The notes below the pieces were generated by a model, which was not told where the DNA came from, ran no database searches, and saw only the letters and a list, made by a program, of their open reading frames with translations. A program made the translations under genes and the position numbers. Below, one piece after another: positions 54,834-64,000 of a stretch of 64,000 nucleotides of DNA. Position 1 is the first letter of the stretch. The number at the start of each line of letters is the position of its first letter. The stretch comes from Micrasema longulum. Lineage: Eukaryota > Arthropoda > Insecta > Trichoptera > Brachycentridae. The stretch spans positions 1 through 64,000 of the forward strand of contig JAGVSM010005029.1 of the NCBI GenBank assembly GCA_022494885.1, in the 5' to 3' direction.

Positions 54834-56450
54834 TTAACCCTTTCACTACCAGCGTCATTCCTCAGGTACACGAAGAATAATAATATTATCTCCTTATTTT
54901 TTAAACCAATCTACTCCATTTTTTGTACACATCTATTCAAAAATATTCTCTACATGAAAAAATAAAGTTTATATGTTGGTAGCCTGCGCTTGTTCTGTTA
55001 TTTGGGTTTTATAACGATGCTTTTGGCGGTTCAAATTGGCTGGGCGTCACAAGGATTTAAATTTTTTTATAAGGTAAGATATTACTTTTACGTATTGTAA
55101 ATATTTTAAAAATTGTTAATAGATGTATAGATATGTTTATATAGTTTTGAGGTATAAATATTTATTTATATATCATTTTTTGATCATCGAATTCATGTAC
55201 TTCAGGAATTACATTGATAGTCAAAGGGTGTTGTACGAGTATGCTAGATACATACCAACTTTCTAGGGGATTTGGTACTAATTTAAATCACTAATTAAAA
55301 ACTTATATATTGGTTTATATGTAAGAACTTTATGAAGACATGTAAATAATATGATTTTGTGCATTTAAAAAAAGATAATAATGGCATTGACGCATGATGA
55401 AATTACTGTTATGCTGGAAGGCGATATCTTCGACGTTGAGTGGGAATCAGACATTGACAGACAGACATCAAGCAGTGAGGATGTCTGTCTGGAGACGAAA
55501 TATTTAGAGGATTCTTCAGATATTCCGGGTTCAATCGGAAGCCAGTTTATGTTGTATCTGGGACACAAACCTATAACGACTGTAAGACGATGGTCGCAGG
55601 CAGATTCTGTCCATGTTGATGTACCGTGTCCCGCTATCATTGCCGAATATAATAGGTTTATGGGTGGGGTCGACCCCAACAATGTGTTAGAGTTTTACCG
55701 TATAGACTTAAGAAGCAAAATATTCTATCTTCGAATTGTATTTCATCTAATTGACATGAGTGTGGTTAATGCTTGGCTGTTGTATAAACGCCATTCCTGT
55801 CAATTAGGTAAGATGGATATCTATAAGGTCTTGATAGAATTTCATGCGGAAATTGCTAAGGCGCTTATATTTATACGAGATGAAACCCAAAAACGAGGTC
55901 GACTTTTTTGTTTTGCGGATGAAGCAGGACCCAGTACCAAAGAACACCGTACTCAGCCTGCCATGCGTCCTATAGCCGATATCAGATATGATGGTTAAAG
56001 GCATGGGCCTACCTTGATTGACAAACAGCAGAGATGTACATCAAAGGTCATTGATTTAATGCCAGAAGTGTGTGTGGCTCTTAGTCTTTTGAAAAATAGA
56101 AATTGTTTTGTAAAATTCCTTAATGAATGAATAAATTTTTTTGAAACATAAAAATGTTAATTTTTAAAAAAAATATAGTAAATGTAACATAAGAATTTAA
56201 TTTGAATGTATTTTGTAGTTTTATTTTTATATAAAATATGAAACAATGATACATGGCTTTGGTACTGTGTTCCTTTATTTTACACCCTCTTACCCCCAAT
56301 GTCATTCCTCAAGTGTATGATTTTTTTAGTAAACTACATGACTTTCCTTGTTTTTTGTTTTTGTAAAAATATTATAAAAAATCATAGAATCCATAAATGC
56401 AAAAAAAAAAAAAATACCTGCTAGTGTCACTCTGGTACTTCAAGGGTTGA
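54834..56450 (+). mobile_element. Internally deleted piggyBac-like transposon
   Basis: Left border TTAA (54834-54837), then CCCTTTCACTACCAGCGTCA. Right border CTGGTACTTCAAGGG, then TTGA (56447-56450), a mutated TTAA. The termini are imperfect inverted repeats (CCCTTTCACTACCAG against CCCTTGAAGTACCAG). A subterminal repeat (GTCATTCCTCAGGTACACG, about 54855) recurs at about 56300 (GTCATTCCTCAAGTGTATG). Interior: a transposase remnant. Confidence 0.8.
55381..56128 (+). pseudogene. piggyBac-derived (PGBD-type) transposase, deleted and terminated early
   Basis: The open frame 55381-55998 begins MALTHDEITVMLEGDIFD, the acidic N-terminus. It then jumps to HKPITTVRRWSQADSVHVD, VPCPAIIAEYNRFMGGVD and KIFYLRIVFHLIDMSVVNAW, the late catalytic and insertion-domain region. 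The central catalytic region is deleted in frame. A TAA at 55996-55998 interrupts the C-terminus, which continues in the same frame as RHGPTLIDKQQRC then LLKNRNCFVKFLNE, a degenerate Cys-rich domain. Not a functional transposase. The long frame reflects a clean deletion, not necessarily selection. Confidence 0.85.
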
Positions 56451-56682
56451 AGCTGAAATGCTGGAAGTCACATTTGGTAAATTGTTCAGGAGAGCGGCTT
56501 GAAGTTGTAAAACTGTTTCTAATGTATCCCTTGAAGTAAAAATACAATTTATTGTTGTTTTTTGGATTTAGAGGCTTTTGATAAAAATATTTAAGAAAAA
56601 AACATTTAAAGTATGGACTAGGTATCAAATAACATGGATCTTCAATGTCTTTTCTCTGTTATTCTGAATCAAGCCAATTAGT

Positions 56683-56840
56683 AAATATGGATGTTCAAAC
56701 AATGGCAAAATGGTGAATGTTACACAGTGTGTCAAATGGCCATTTAAATCAGGCAATGATATTTTATAAGCCCTGTAAATGCCTAGACTTCCATATTCTC
56801 TTCTATAAAACGTTCTCCATCTGTTGTCGTTTGTTAACCT
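56683..56840 (-). repeat. Family A repeat, head (minus)
   Basis: ATGGATGTTCAAACAATGGC, GAATGTTACACAGTGTGT, TAAGCCCTGTAAATGCCTAG and ATATTCTCTTCTATAAAACG. The tail part is absent. Confidence 0.85.
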
Positions 56841-57320
56841 TTTAGTTCTCTTCTGTATCTATTATATGAAGTGTAAATATATCTTGACTATAAAAATTCT
56901 TGTTAAATGGTTCACATATAAGTGGGATGGTAAATATAAAATAGGTAAAATAAACCAAAGTAGGGAACAAAATGCCGAACACTCCTCTAGTGGAACGGAA
57001 GGCCTGTTGACTACTGCCAACAGGCCGGCTTCTCCTGAAGAGTTTTAAGTGGTTTCCTCTCCACGTGAGCAAATGCTGAGAAGTTCCTGATTAGCCCACA
57101 TTTATATATCCCTCCTGATCCCAATAGTTTAGATAAATTTTAAGATATTTAATAGCAGAAAAATCCACTTTTTGAAATATAAACCTTGTATATTATAAGC
57201 AAGGTAAATAATAAAGCAACTCCCATATAAAAAATAAAAAAAATAAAAAAAAGTGGGATGGTAGAATGTTTCCGATGATTAGTTTTAATGTTAGGAATAT
57301 AGAAAATATCAGACAGTCTG
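56841..57320. other. Unassigned DNA between family A copies
   Basis: A less AT-rich patch at 56960-57080 (GTGGAACGGAAGGCCTGTTG, CCAACAGGCCGGCTTCTC) contains the inverted words CAACAGGCC/GGCCTGTTG. An A-rich tract at 57225-57255 looks like a retroelement tail. Confidence 0.4.
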
Positions 57321-57324
57321 AAGG

Positions 57325-57535
57325 TGTTTAAACACGGGCAAAATAATGAATGTTACACAGTGTGTAAAGTGGCCACTTAAACCAGGTCACAGGGTTTATA
57401 AATGCTTCCGTATCCCTTTCACAAAAATGTTTTTCCTCTGAGTTGCTACAAATTTAGATCTAAATAACTCACGAGGGAGCAAATCAAGCCTGTCTACAAA
57501 CATTTGGAGATATTCAACACATTGTTGATTAAACT
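57325..57535 (-). repeat. Family A repeat, head plus linker (minus)
   Basis: GTTACACAGTGTGTAAAGTG, GGCCACTTAAACCAGG, AAAAATGTTTTTCCTCTGAG and CTACAAACATTTGGAGATAT. Confidence 0.85.
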
Positions 57536-57764
57536 TTGACTCAGCTATGTTAGTTACATTATTTAAGTAAATAGAAACGGAGAAAATATTATTATGCAAT
57601 ATTCTTCATACTGGCTTTCATAATGTACTGTATGGGGAATTGTAGGCAATTTACTAAGTAAGTAAAACCATAAACTTGTATGAGTTTAATGATGAAATTC
57701 CTTATGAAAACTTCTGAATAACTTCTATGTAAACCAAAAGTATGAAATTAACAGATAACAACTG

Positions 57765-57950
57765 GGAGGGGGAATACTTTAGAGGAGGAAATATGGAAGT
57801 CTAGGCATTAACAGGGCCTATGACCAGTAATTGGCTGGTTGTGGCCACTTTACATGCTGTGTAACATTCATCATTCTGCCTATAAACATAGATCAACAAA
57901 CATCCACATTTCCTCAACTCATCCATCTGTTGACTTTTGTAGATTATTTT
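57765..57950 (+). repeat. Family A repeat, head (plus)
   Basis: ATATGGAAGTCTAGGCATTA, GTGGCCACTTTACATGCTGT and CATCCACATTTCCTCAACTC. Confidence 0.85.
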
Positions 57951-58384
57951 AAAAGTCAATTATTTTGGCTTAACCTTCCACCCGACTGGCTCTTGATTGC
58001 CGCTGTCAGGATGAAGACGCTTGATGAATGACAAATCAGATGGAGCTCAGCGTCTACAGGGAGATGGACTCAGCTTCTTTTCCCGATTCATAGCAGAATG
58101 GATTTAAGTCCTTTAACATGAATCACTTTGTAATTTTTTTATTTTTTTATTTTATTTTATTTTGGAAAGCCAACAGATTACAATGTTTATTAATTACAGT
58201 GTAGGTTAAATTATATATTAAAATCCAATTACAGGCCTTCTCGTAAGCTAAAAGATAAATATTACCAATAAGAAGTTAAGAATAGATATTAAATTTAGAT
58301 ATGTATGTATATTTTACAGTGCGGATAACATAATAATAAGTATACATACATATGCAGCGAGTATAACATTTGCGATAATTATTG

Positions 58385-59060
58385 AGCCTTATAAGAATCC
58401 AGTAATCCAGCTAGTACCGGGTCATGGCGAATTCTGGGGCAAATTCGCCCTCGATGAAAATCCAGACTGCTTGTGCGGGTTGGGCATGCAGACAGCTGAA
58501 CACTTCCTTTGGGGATGTCCTTTTCTTGACGTGAAAAGGGAGACGATGCTCGATGTCTTGAAGGAGGCAATAAGGCTGACATGGAATTCTTTAGCAATCT
58601 GAACTATTTTAGTAAACTTGCAAAATTTGCTAGCGCATGGGTGGAAAAGTGGAATGCTCATCGAGGAATCTAAATGCGCATCGTTTTTTGGCTCTAACGG
58701 AATTTTAATAGGGTGGTATTCATGGCGGCAATGCCGAACCGAACTCTAGTCATGTCTTGTCTATTTACGTAAAAGAGAAGGGGATTTATCTACTAACCCA
58801 CTAACGAGTGGGGCTGGGAGGCGTGTATCAGTTGGGGGTCAGGCTGTGCTGCTCCTTCGCCGCCGAGGTGTGTTTTTGGGGACGTAGTCCAAGATAGGAT
58901 TGGGTGCTCACATTACGTGAGGTTAATAAGGTTGGTTGTTAAGTTGGTTGATAGGTCAGTTGATAGGTCTTGACTAGGATGCTAGATTTTTAATAGGTTG
59001 ATGCTAGGTGTTCGTCTTGAATAGGGTGGTGCCAGGAATTGAGCGAATTTATGAACAATG
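58385..59060 (+). mobile_element. R1/TRAS-like non-LTR retrotransposon 3' end
   Basis: The plus-strand frame reads LVPGHGEFWGKFALDENPDC, LCGLGMQTAEHFLWGCP, then FLDVKRETMLDVLKEA and a stop at about 58602. The GHG-x-F then C-x-C-x8-H-x4-C arrangement is the C-terminal zinc-knuckle of R1-clade LINEs. A frameshifted SKLAKFASAWVEKWNAHR follows. The rest is a GC-richer 3' UTR (GGGGCTGGGAGGCGTGTATC, CGCCGCCGAGGTGTG), distinctive in base composition. Confidence 0.8.
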
Positions 59061-59454
59061 ATTTTATTTTTTTGGGCTTAATAGGTTTGAATTATTTGGC
59101 TGGTAGAGGGGTAGTAACGGTTTTGGTTTTCCCGATCGGACTTGTTTCTTCCAGTTTACTGACAAGCTAATGAACTAACATACCCTATCACCGTCAGAAT
59201 TGGGAAAATTAGATTGAGGGTGACGGACATATCGATTGTATTTAATTAGGTTGCTCTGACGGCGATTGAGGCATTGAAAGCATTTAATGTAAATGCTTAC
59301 AAACAAAACGCGAATATTTTGTAAACAAAAGAGTTATTGAAAAAAAAAACACCGTTCATTACAGCCAAAGAAGTAAATTGTTTTGCAATGTGCAGTTCTG
59401 AAAAGAGGACACAATACCTTTAAAACAGATCCGGGTAAGTGGGTGGGGGGTTTT
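59061..59454. other. Unassigned DNA
   Basis: Continues the less AT-rich composition of the LINE 3' UTR (CCCGATCGGACTTGTTTC), then becomes AT-rich. It may partly belong to the same element. Confidence 0.3.
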
Positions 59455-59545
59455 AATGTTGACTTTTGTGAAGTAAAAGAGCTGAAACCTTTATCGTGTG
59501 GGTTAGATTCGTCCAGTTGAACCAATTTACCTGCTAGGTAATTTA
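59455..59545 (+). repeat. Family A repeat, tail
   Basis: GTTGACTTTTGTGAAGTAAA, AGCTGAAACCTTTATC and CCTGCTAGGTAA. Confidence 0.75.
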
Positions 59546-59660
59546 AATGGGTTTATGGAACGAAAAAAAGTATCTTCGTCGGTAACCTGTAATTAAACAT
59601 GTTTGGAAAAAAAATGTACGTATTATATTTTTCATAAAGAAACTTAATTTTGTATTAACA
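59541..59660. mobile_element. Family C fragment (inverted) between family A units
   Basis: GTATCTTCGTCGGTAACCTG and TTTTTCATAAAGAAACTTAA are the reverse complement of the block at 44080-44165. Confidence 0.6.
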
Positions 59661-59664
59661 TATT

Positions 59665-60305
59665 ACAACAGAGATGAAGAACATTTAAGGGAAGGTAATA
59701 TAGAAGTCCAGGCATCTACAGGGCTTATGACCTGTCAATGGCTGGTTTAAGTGGCCATTTTACACACTGTGTATCATTCACCATTCTGCCTATATTTGAA
59801 CATCCATATTCCTTCAATGAGGAAGTTCAGCGGTTTTTTTCAAATTTTTTATTTGTTAATAAACTGTTAAACTAAGTCAAAATTATTTTTTTTAAATTTT
59901 TACATATCGTATTATCGGCGCTACGATTTTTTAAAGTTTTGTATTTCTGAAATAACTCCGCGAGTGACGTCAGAGGTTCATTTCCGCTTATTCCCATTCA
60001 GTTCTTCCTATTGGTCCAGAAGCGACAAGCAGACCGGAAATCTTCCATAGCTCTCAGATCATAGGTTGATTCACATGAACCCGTGACGTCATTTAAAGTA
60101 GTGCGTTTTTATCAAAATATTTTTTATTATTTTTCGTACATTTTCAAGAAACTTTGCCATACAATTTAATGCTCTAATTTTTACCCCGCGTAAGAAAACA
60201 TTTTTTGTATCCAATTTCCCGTAGGGCTGAAGTTCCTCATTCTTTCATCTGTTGATGTTTGTGAAGTTAAAGAGCTGAAACCTTTATTTATGCGGGTGAG
60301 ATATT
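59665..60305 (+). repeat. Family A unit split by a family D MITE
   Basis: Left half to 59818 (ACAACAGAGATGAAGAACAT to CATCCATATTCCTTCAAT); right half from 60239 (ATTCTTTCATCTGTTGATG, GTTAAAGAGCTGAAACC). The halves join seamlessly into the family A consensus once the MITE and one AT are removed. Confidence 0.9.
59819..60238. mobile_element. Family D MITE, full-length (420 bp), AT target duplication
   Basis: Ends GAGGAAGTTCAGCGGTTTTT and (reverse complement) GAGGAACTTCAGCCCTACGG, bounded by AT on both sides (59817-59818 and 60239-60240). It contains GAGTGACGTCAGAGG, a CRE-type palindrome TGACGTCA. No coding capacity. Confidence 0.9.
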
Positions 60306-60840
60306 GTTGGTTAATTTTGTATTGTAGATAAAATAGAAGATTAATGATAACTTTCTATTGTCATACCTACAGGCCCAAATTTAATTTATTTATTTTATTT
60401 ACTAAAATAGCAACAAATTTTACATTATATACGTATTAATATATTACAACGGAAATAAAGAACTACTAAGAAATATAGAACTCTAGGTATTTATTTATTT
60501 ATTAATATACACGGCATGCAGTGCCTTTTACCTTAAAAAGATACATATTCAAAATAATAAAAACATTTCAATATAATGTGAAAAACTTAAAATCAAATAC
60601 AAAAGTATTATTTTACATAAATACTATATATATAACGCAGCAGTATAAAGAACATATTTAGATATAAAAAAAATAATTAAACAATGTGTGCAGATAAAAT
60701 TTTAAAAGGAAAAGAATTTATATATGTTTTTCTTTAAACGATACAAAATATAAGTATATTAAATACAATAAAATTCTTTTGTCTCAAAAAAAAAAAAAAA
60801 TAGTTATAATAATGACAATTAAAGTAAACATATGGAATAA
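60306..60840. other. Unassigned AT-rich DNA
   Basis: Mostly A/T-rich with an A-run at about 60787-60800. No gene or family recognised, although TTTATTTATTAATATACACG (about 60491) resembles a LINE tail junction. Confidence 0.3.
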
Positions 60841-60844
60841 TTGA

Positions 60845-61005
60845 AGGAATATAGATGTTCAAATATAGGCAGAATGGTGAATGTTACACAGTGTGGAAAT
60901 TGGCCACTTAAACCAGCCATTGACAGGTCATAAGCCCTGTAGATGCCTAGACTTCTATATTACCTTCTCTTAAATGTTCTTCATCTCTGTTGTAATATGT
61001 TAACA
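60845..61005 (-). repeat. Family A repeat, head (minus)
   Basis: GGCAGAATGGTGAATGTTAC, CAGCCATTGACAGGTCATAA and TAAATGTTCTTCATCTCTGT. Confidence 0.85.
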
Positions 61006-61289
61006 ATTAAAGTAATTAAAAAAATAAGTATACACGTAAATATGGTACACAATAGTACCCATACAAAAGTAAACATAGAAACCACTATAATCTAAAAATG
61101 GTATATTATCGTTCTTCATCTTTGAAATGATTGAATAGAGTAGATTTATACTCGTATAAGCTATACCATATATATATATATCATCATCATTTATTTATTC
61201 ATATATATGTACATTACAAAATAAAATATCTTAGTTCATACATACAGAAATAATTAGGTAAAATTAGGTATATTTAAAAAAAACACATT

Positions 61290-61412
61290 AGTATACATAA
61301 TATCCAAAGAATAATATGTTAAAAAAGTAAGAGAATCTTGTAACGAAAAACTCCCTCAGAGACGTGAAAAATGTCAATGTCCAAAGTGATATTGTTCAAC
61401 ATAGAGATATAT
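61290..61412 (-). mobile_element. LINE tail fragment (minus)
   Basis: AGTAAGAGAATCTTGTAACG and GTCAATGTCCAAAGTGATAT duplicate 61960-62045. It is truncated where the 61945-62150 copy continues into recognisable coding tail. Confidence 0.65.
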
Positions 61413-61419
61413 ATACATA

Positions 61420-61850
61420 TACAGGGCTTATGACCTGTTTTTCTCTAAAACTATTTTTATATCTGTTGTAATATAATAATCTTAGCTCCTCAAGCGGTTG
61501 GATTCAGCCCTTGTTTACAAAAATTTGGAGAAACTAAAAAAAATGTTGATAAAACCAACTGATCCAAAAAGTATAAAAGCAGATAAATATTTTCAGGCGT
61601 TACCTAGTATGCAGGTGAATAAATAAATCAGAAGAATCTCACCTGTATCATAAAGGTTTCAGCTCTTTAAATTCACAAAAAATAACACATGAAAGCATTG
61701 CAGGAATACGGATGTTCAAACATTGGCAAAATGGCGAATGTTAAACGGTGCGTAAAGTGGCCACTTAAACCTGCCAATGACGGGCCATAAGCACTGTAAA
61801 TGCCTAGACTTCTTTATTCCCTCATATAAAATGTTGTTCATCTATGTGTT
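61420..61850 (-). repeat. Family A repeat, full unit plus start of the next (minus)
   Basis: On the minus strand: head at 61845 (GAACAACATTTTATATGAGG), tail around 61680-61600 (AGCTGAAACCTTTATGATAC, GTAACGCCTGAAAATA), linker around 61530, then a second head at about 61450 ending AACAGGTCATAAGCCCTGTA. The period is about 395 bp. Confidence 0.8.
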
Positions 61851-61944
61851 CATCTTAATAATTCCCCAGGGGTTGACCAAGTTCTCAAAATATTTTTAAT
61901 AGGTAGGAGACGGTGGTCTGAGATAGCATAGTGAAAAATTAAAT

Positions 61945-62150
61945 AAATAAAAAAATATCCAGAGAATAATATGCTAAAAAGTAAGAGAATCTTGTAACGA
62001 AAAACTCCTTCGGAGACGTGAAAATGTCAATGTCCAAAGTAATATTGTTCAACATAGAGATAGCCCTTCCAACAGGCATAACCATTGGCAGGTTGGTCCT
62101 GCATATTGGAATGTGAAACAGTCTATGCTGACGCTGTTTAAGGTAATTAT
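61945..62150 (-). mobile_element. LINE 3' end (minus)
   Basis: The reverse complement reads RQHRLFHIPICRTNLPMVMP, VGRAISMLNNITLDIDIFTS and FVTRFSYF. It is clearly related to 28520-28805. Confidence 0.75.
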
Positions 62151-62290
62151 CCGGAACATAAAAGCTAACAGTGCATGTTTGTCTTAATCAGTGCATGTGC
62201 TTATTAAAATGCATGTCGTGTTGGTTTTATATTTTTGTGCAACAAGTATGGTGAAGGCGTATAGTGGTTTTTGCATGTTGGTTAAATTGG

Positions 62291-62333
62291 TGTCCTGACG
62301 AAGAGACGGGTACGTCTTGAAACCGGTAGACAA
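62291..62333 (+). ncRNA. Hammerhead-ribozyme-like motif (Penelope-type?)
   Basis: CTGACGA (62295-62301) matches the CUGANGA core. It is followed by a stem AGACG/CGTCT with loop GGTA, then GAAAC (62319-62323), the second core strand. TGTC upstream can pair with GACA downstream (stem I), leaving GTA as the cleavage triplet. One extra A follows the first core, and stem III would be only about 2 bp. Minimal hammerheads of this kind are known in Penelope-like retroelements. A diverged inverted relative is at 62761-62805. Confidence 0.35.
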
Positions 62334-62562
62334 AGAAAATTCGGTAAGTGGTTATATACAATTATTTAATAACATTTACTAAAATGTTTGACCACGATGT
62401 TAATGCTTTAAATATTAATAATAAGCACGAATTATTTAATAAAAATATAATTAACCGATACGTAAATATATAACGGAAGAATACCGACACATAATTTATT
62501 ATATTTAAGAAGATATTAAAGTTGTGTAGCTACACGTTACCGGGAAGGGAGACTGAAATAAA

Positions 62563-62692
62563 TATTGATGTTCAAACATGTGTAGAACGGTGAATGTTAA
62601 CCAGCCAATGACTGGCCATAAACCCTATGAATGCTTAGACTTCTAGCTTCCCATCTGAAAAACGTTTTACATCTCTGTTCCAATAAACAAAT
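62563..62692 (-). repeat. Family A repeat, head (minus)
   Basis: TGATGTTCAAACATGTGTAG, CCAGCCAATGACTGGCCATA, ATGCTTAGACTTCTAGCTTC. It lacks the GGCCACTT block. Confidence 0.75.
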
Positions 62693-62699
62693 ATTATTA

Positions 62700-62935
62700 T
62701 TTTTATAAAATAAATAAAACAACTTTGTTTTTTATCACTAATTTTTTTTATTTATTTTTTCCCACCGACCGGTTTCAAAGCAAACAAGCTTCTTCGTGAA
62801 GATTTACGTAACTAATGAATTGATTCCTTTTTATTTTTATCATGTTCACTAAAAAAAATTATATATATATTTTTTAAAAAAATACGTAAAAAAATTAGTG
62901 GTTAAAAAAAAAGTTGTTTTATTTATTTTATTATA
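62700..62935. repeat. Inverted-repeat element around a GAAACCGGT motif
   Basis: The left arm AAATAAAACAACTTTGTTTT then CACTAATTTTTTT pairs with the right arm around 62888-62932 (TTAGTGGTT to TTGTTTTATTTATT). On its minus strand, the interior at 62761-62805 carries CACGAAG-AAGC-TTGTTT-GCTT-TGAAACCGGT, similar to the motif at 62291-62333 but with the CUGA core mutated. 62340-62420 and 62885-62975 also look distantly alike in direct orientation. Confidence 0.55.
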
Positions 62936-62939
62936 ATGA

Positions 62940-63840
62940 ATAACCACAAAGTTAGTGCTTCAAATATAAACTTTATATTAAAATATTTTTTCTTCGTATT
63001 TTAGGATTTTCATTTCGCGGTTTTCACATAAAAATGGTGAACACATAAATATTCTATTAAATGCATAAAACAATAGCATTTTTATGGCAGTTTTATGGTT
63101 ATTGGTTTCAAACGACGCCTTTTAGCTATCCATTTCAATATAATATAAAACTAACAAAATTACGGGTTTAAAAACTTATATTAGGTATCATTTCTTGTTC
63201 TAGTACCTAGCCATACATTTTATTTATTTATTTACGAAAGTGAAAGAGATAAAAGATATGACTGCACAAGAATAAAAAAAAAAATCCTCCTTTGTGTAAC
63301 CATCCCAGTAATAGTCCGTTTCATTATTTTCACCTTTGCATTGATAAATTTCGCAAAATATTTTACTTTCCACATAAGTGGAATTTCGTTGAAATGGTCC
63401 GGCTAGGTAAATAACAACAAATAACTATGGTTCCAAAAAAGATATCAAAACAAACTACACAATGTTAGAAAGCTCATACTTAAGATATGTTTTTGAAAAA
63501 TCAAAAGTCTTCCATCACTTTCAGTTTTTTTTAAATGCAACGCGAAGTTGAGCTTTAAATGTTTTTAAAACTATTTTTTCATGTTTGAGGGTCCATAGCT
63601 TTGTTTCTACCAATACCATGAAACAAATATTAATTTTAAAAGGACCTATCAACCATTAACAATTTAATAAAAATATAAAAAAATCAGATCTGCCCATAAA
63701 AAAAATATAGGAGCTAAAGGTATGAAAGTTACGAAATTCTAAATTTGAAAATAAAAAAGTTATATAAAAAAAATCTTGGGGCGTAGGTCAAATCTTTGGG
63801 GCTGAGTAGGTAGTAAATGACCCTACCTACTCCCCATTTT
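62940..63840. other. Unassigned AT-rich DNA
   Basis: No gene recognised. The segment 63400-63840 is probably the body of the repeat whose end lies at 63876. Confidence 0.35.
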
Positions 63841-63876
63841 CGTATGTTCAACGTTCTGCCAAACACCCTGTATATT
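63841..63876 (-). mobile_element. ACAGGGTGTTTGGC-type repeat end (minus)
   Basis: The reverse complement starts ATACAGGGTGTTTGGCAGAA. This resembles the ACAGGGTGG start at 45141 and the many ACAGGGTG-ended repeats of insect genomes. Element type is not decided. Confidence 0.4.
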
Positions 63877-64000
63877 GAAATTGAAAACACACTATACATA
63901 ATTTCGAATAAAAATGAGTTTTTGTAAAAAAACTCATTTAGGGACGTGCAGATAACAATATTTATTTATAGACATTTTTATATTTTAAACTATTACATTA

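Noticed and set aside
58135..58165. LTR or long terminal repeat boundary
   Set aside because: The T-rich run is low-complexity; no matching direct repeat, primer-binding site or gag-pol frame was found anywhere.
61160..61210. Possible telomeric or CRISPR-like repeat
   Set aside because: Only simple AT microsatellite. No TTAGG arrays and no regularly spaced repeats with unique spacers exist in the window, and CRISPR is not expected in a eukaryote.
62761..62805. Second functional hammerhead
   Set aside because: The stem and GAAACCGG are kept, but the CUGANGA core reads TTCACGA, so it is unlikely to cleave; retained only as comparative evidence.

Overview
This window is AT-rich nuclear DNA from an arthropod, most likely an insect and probably a lepidopteran. 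The evidence is a multi-exon gene with short GT-AG introns whose protein is plainly eukaryotic eIF3b, a MADF-BESS gene (a family expanded in insects), many 5'-truncated non-LTR retrotransposon tails, mariner, piggyBac and hAT remnants, tRNA-derived SINE heads, and MITEs of moth and butterfly character. The order-level call is an impression from repeat style. No species can be named. There is no sign of prokaryotic organisation, CRISPR, LTR retrotransposons or viral genes.

Layout. 1-3.2 kb: LINE tails. 3.16-3.35 kb (minus): first coding exon of a secreted protein resembling a multiple inositol polyphosphate (histidine acid) phosphatase; its other coding exons would lie left of the window. 3.6-35.2 kb: a gene-poor stretch of LINE 3' ends, SINE heads, a decayed mariner and several MITE families. 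It includes a striking 235-bp near-perfect palindrome at 8.65-8.88 kb, and a CpG-rich, promoter-like island at 28.1-28.3 kb. 35.6-44.8 kb (plus): complete eIF3b gene, nine exons, 697 codons, every splice phase consistent. 47.4-54.1 kb (minus): two-exon MADF-BESS gene (about 226 aa) whose roughly 6-kb intron is full of repeats, including a hAT BED-finger exon. The two genes are convergent. 54.8-56.45 kb: internally deleted piggyBac-like element. 56.6-62.7 kb: a cluster of copies of one roughly 0.4-kb repeat (family A) in both orientations, with an R1/TRAS-like LINE tail and a hammerhead-like RNA motif nearby.

Repeat names used here are local labels. A = roughly 0.4-kb dispersed, sometimes tandem unit. 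B = roughly 0.6-kb TIR element (8.5 and 30.2 kb). C = roughly 0.65-kb MITE with long TIRs (33.4 kb). D = roughly 0.4-kb MITE with GAGGAAGTTCAG termini. E = roughly 0.12-kb palindromic MITE.

Functionally only three host genes are supported: one translation initiation subunit, one DNA-binding MADF-BESS regulator and one partial secreted phosphatase-like protein. They do not form a pathway. The most interesting content is structural: long hairpin DNA, nested insertions that reveal target sites, and a candidate self-cleaving RNA motif. I found no convincing new multi-gene system.
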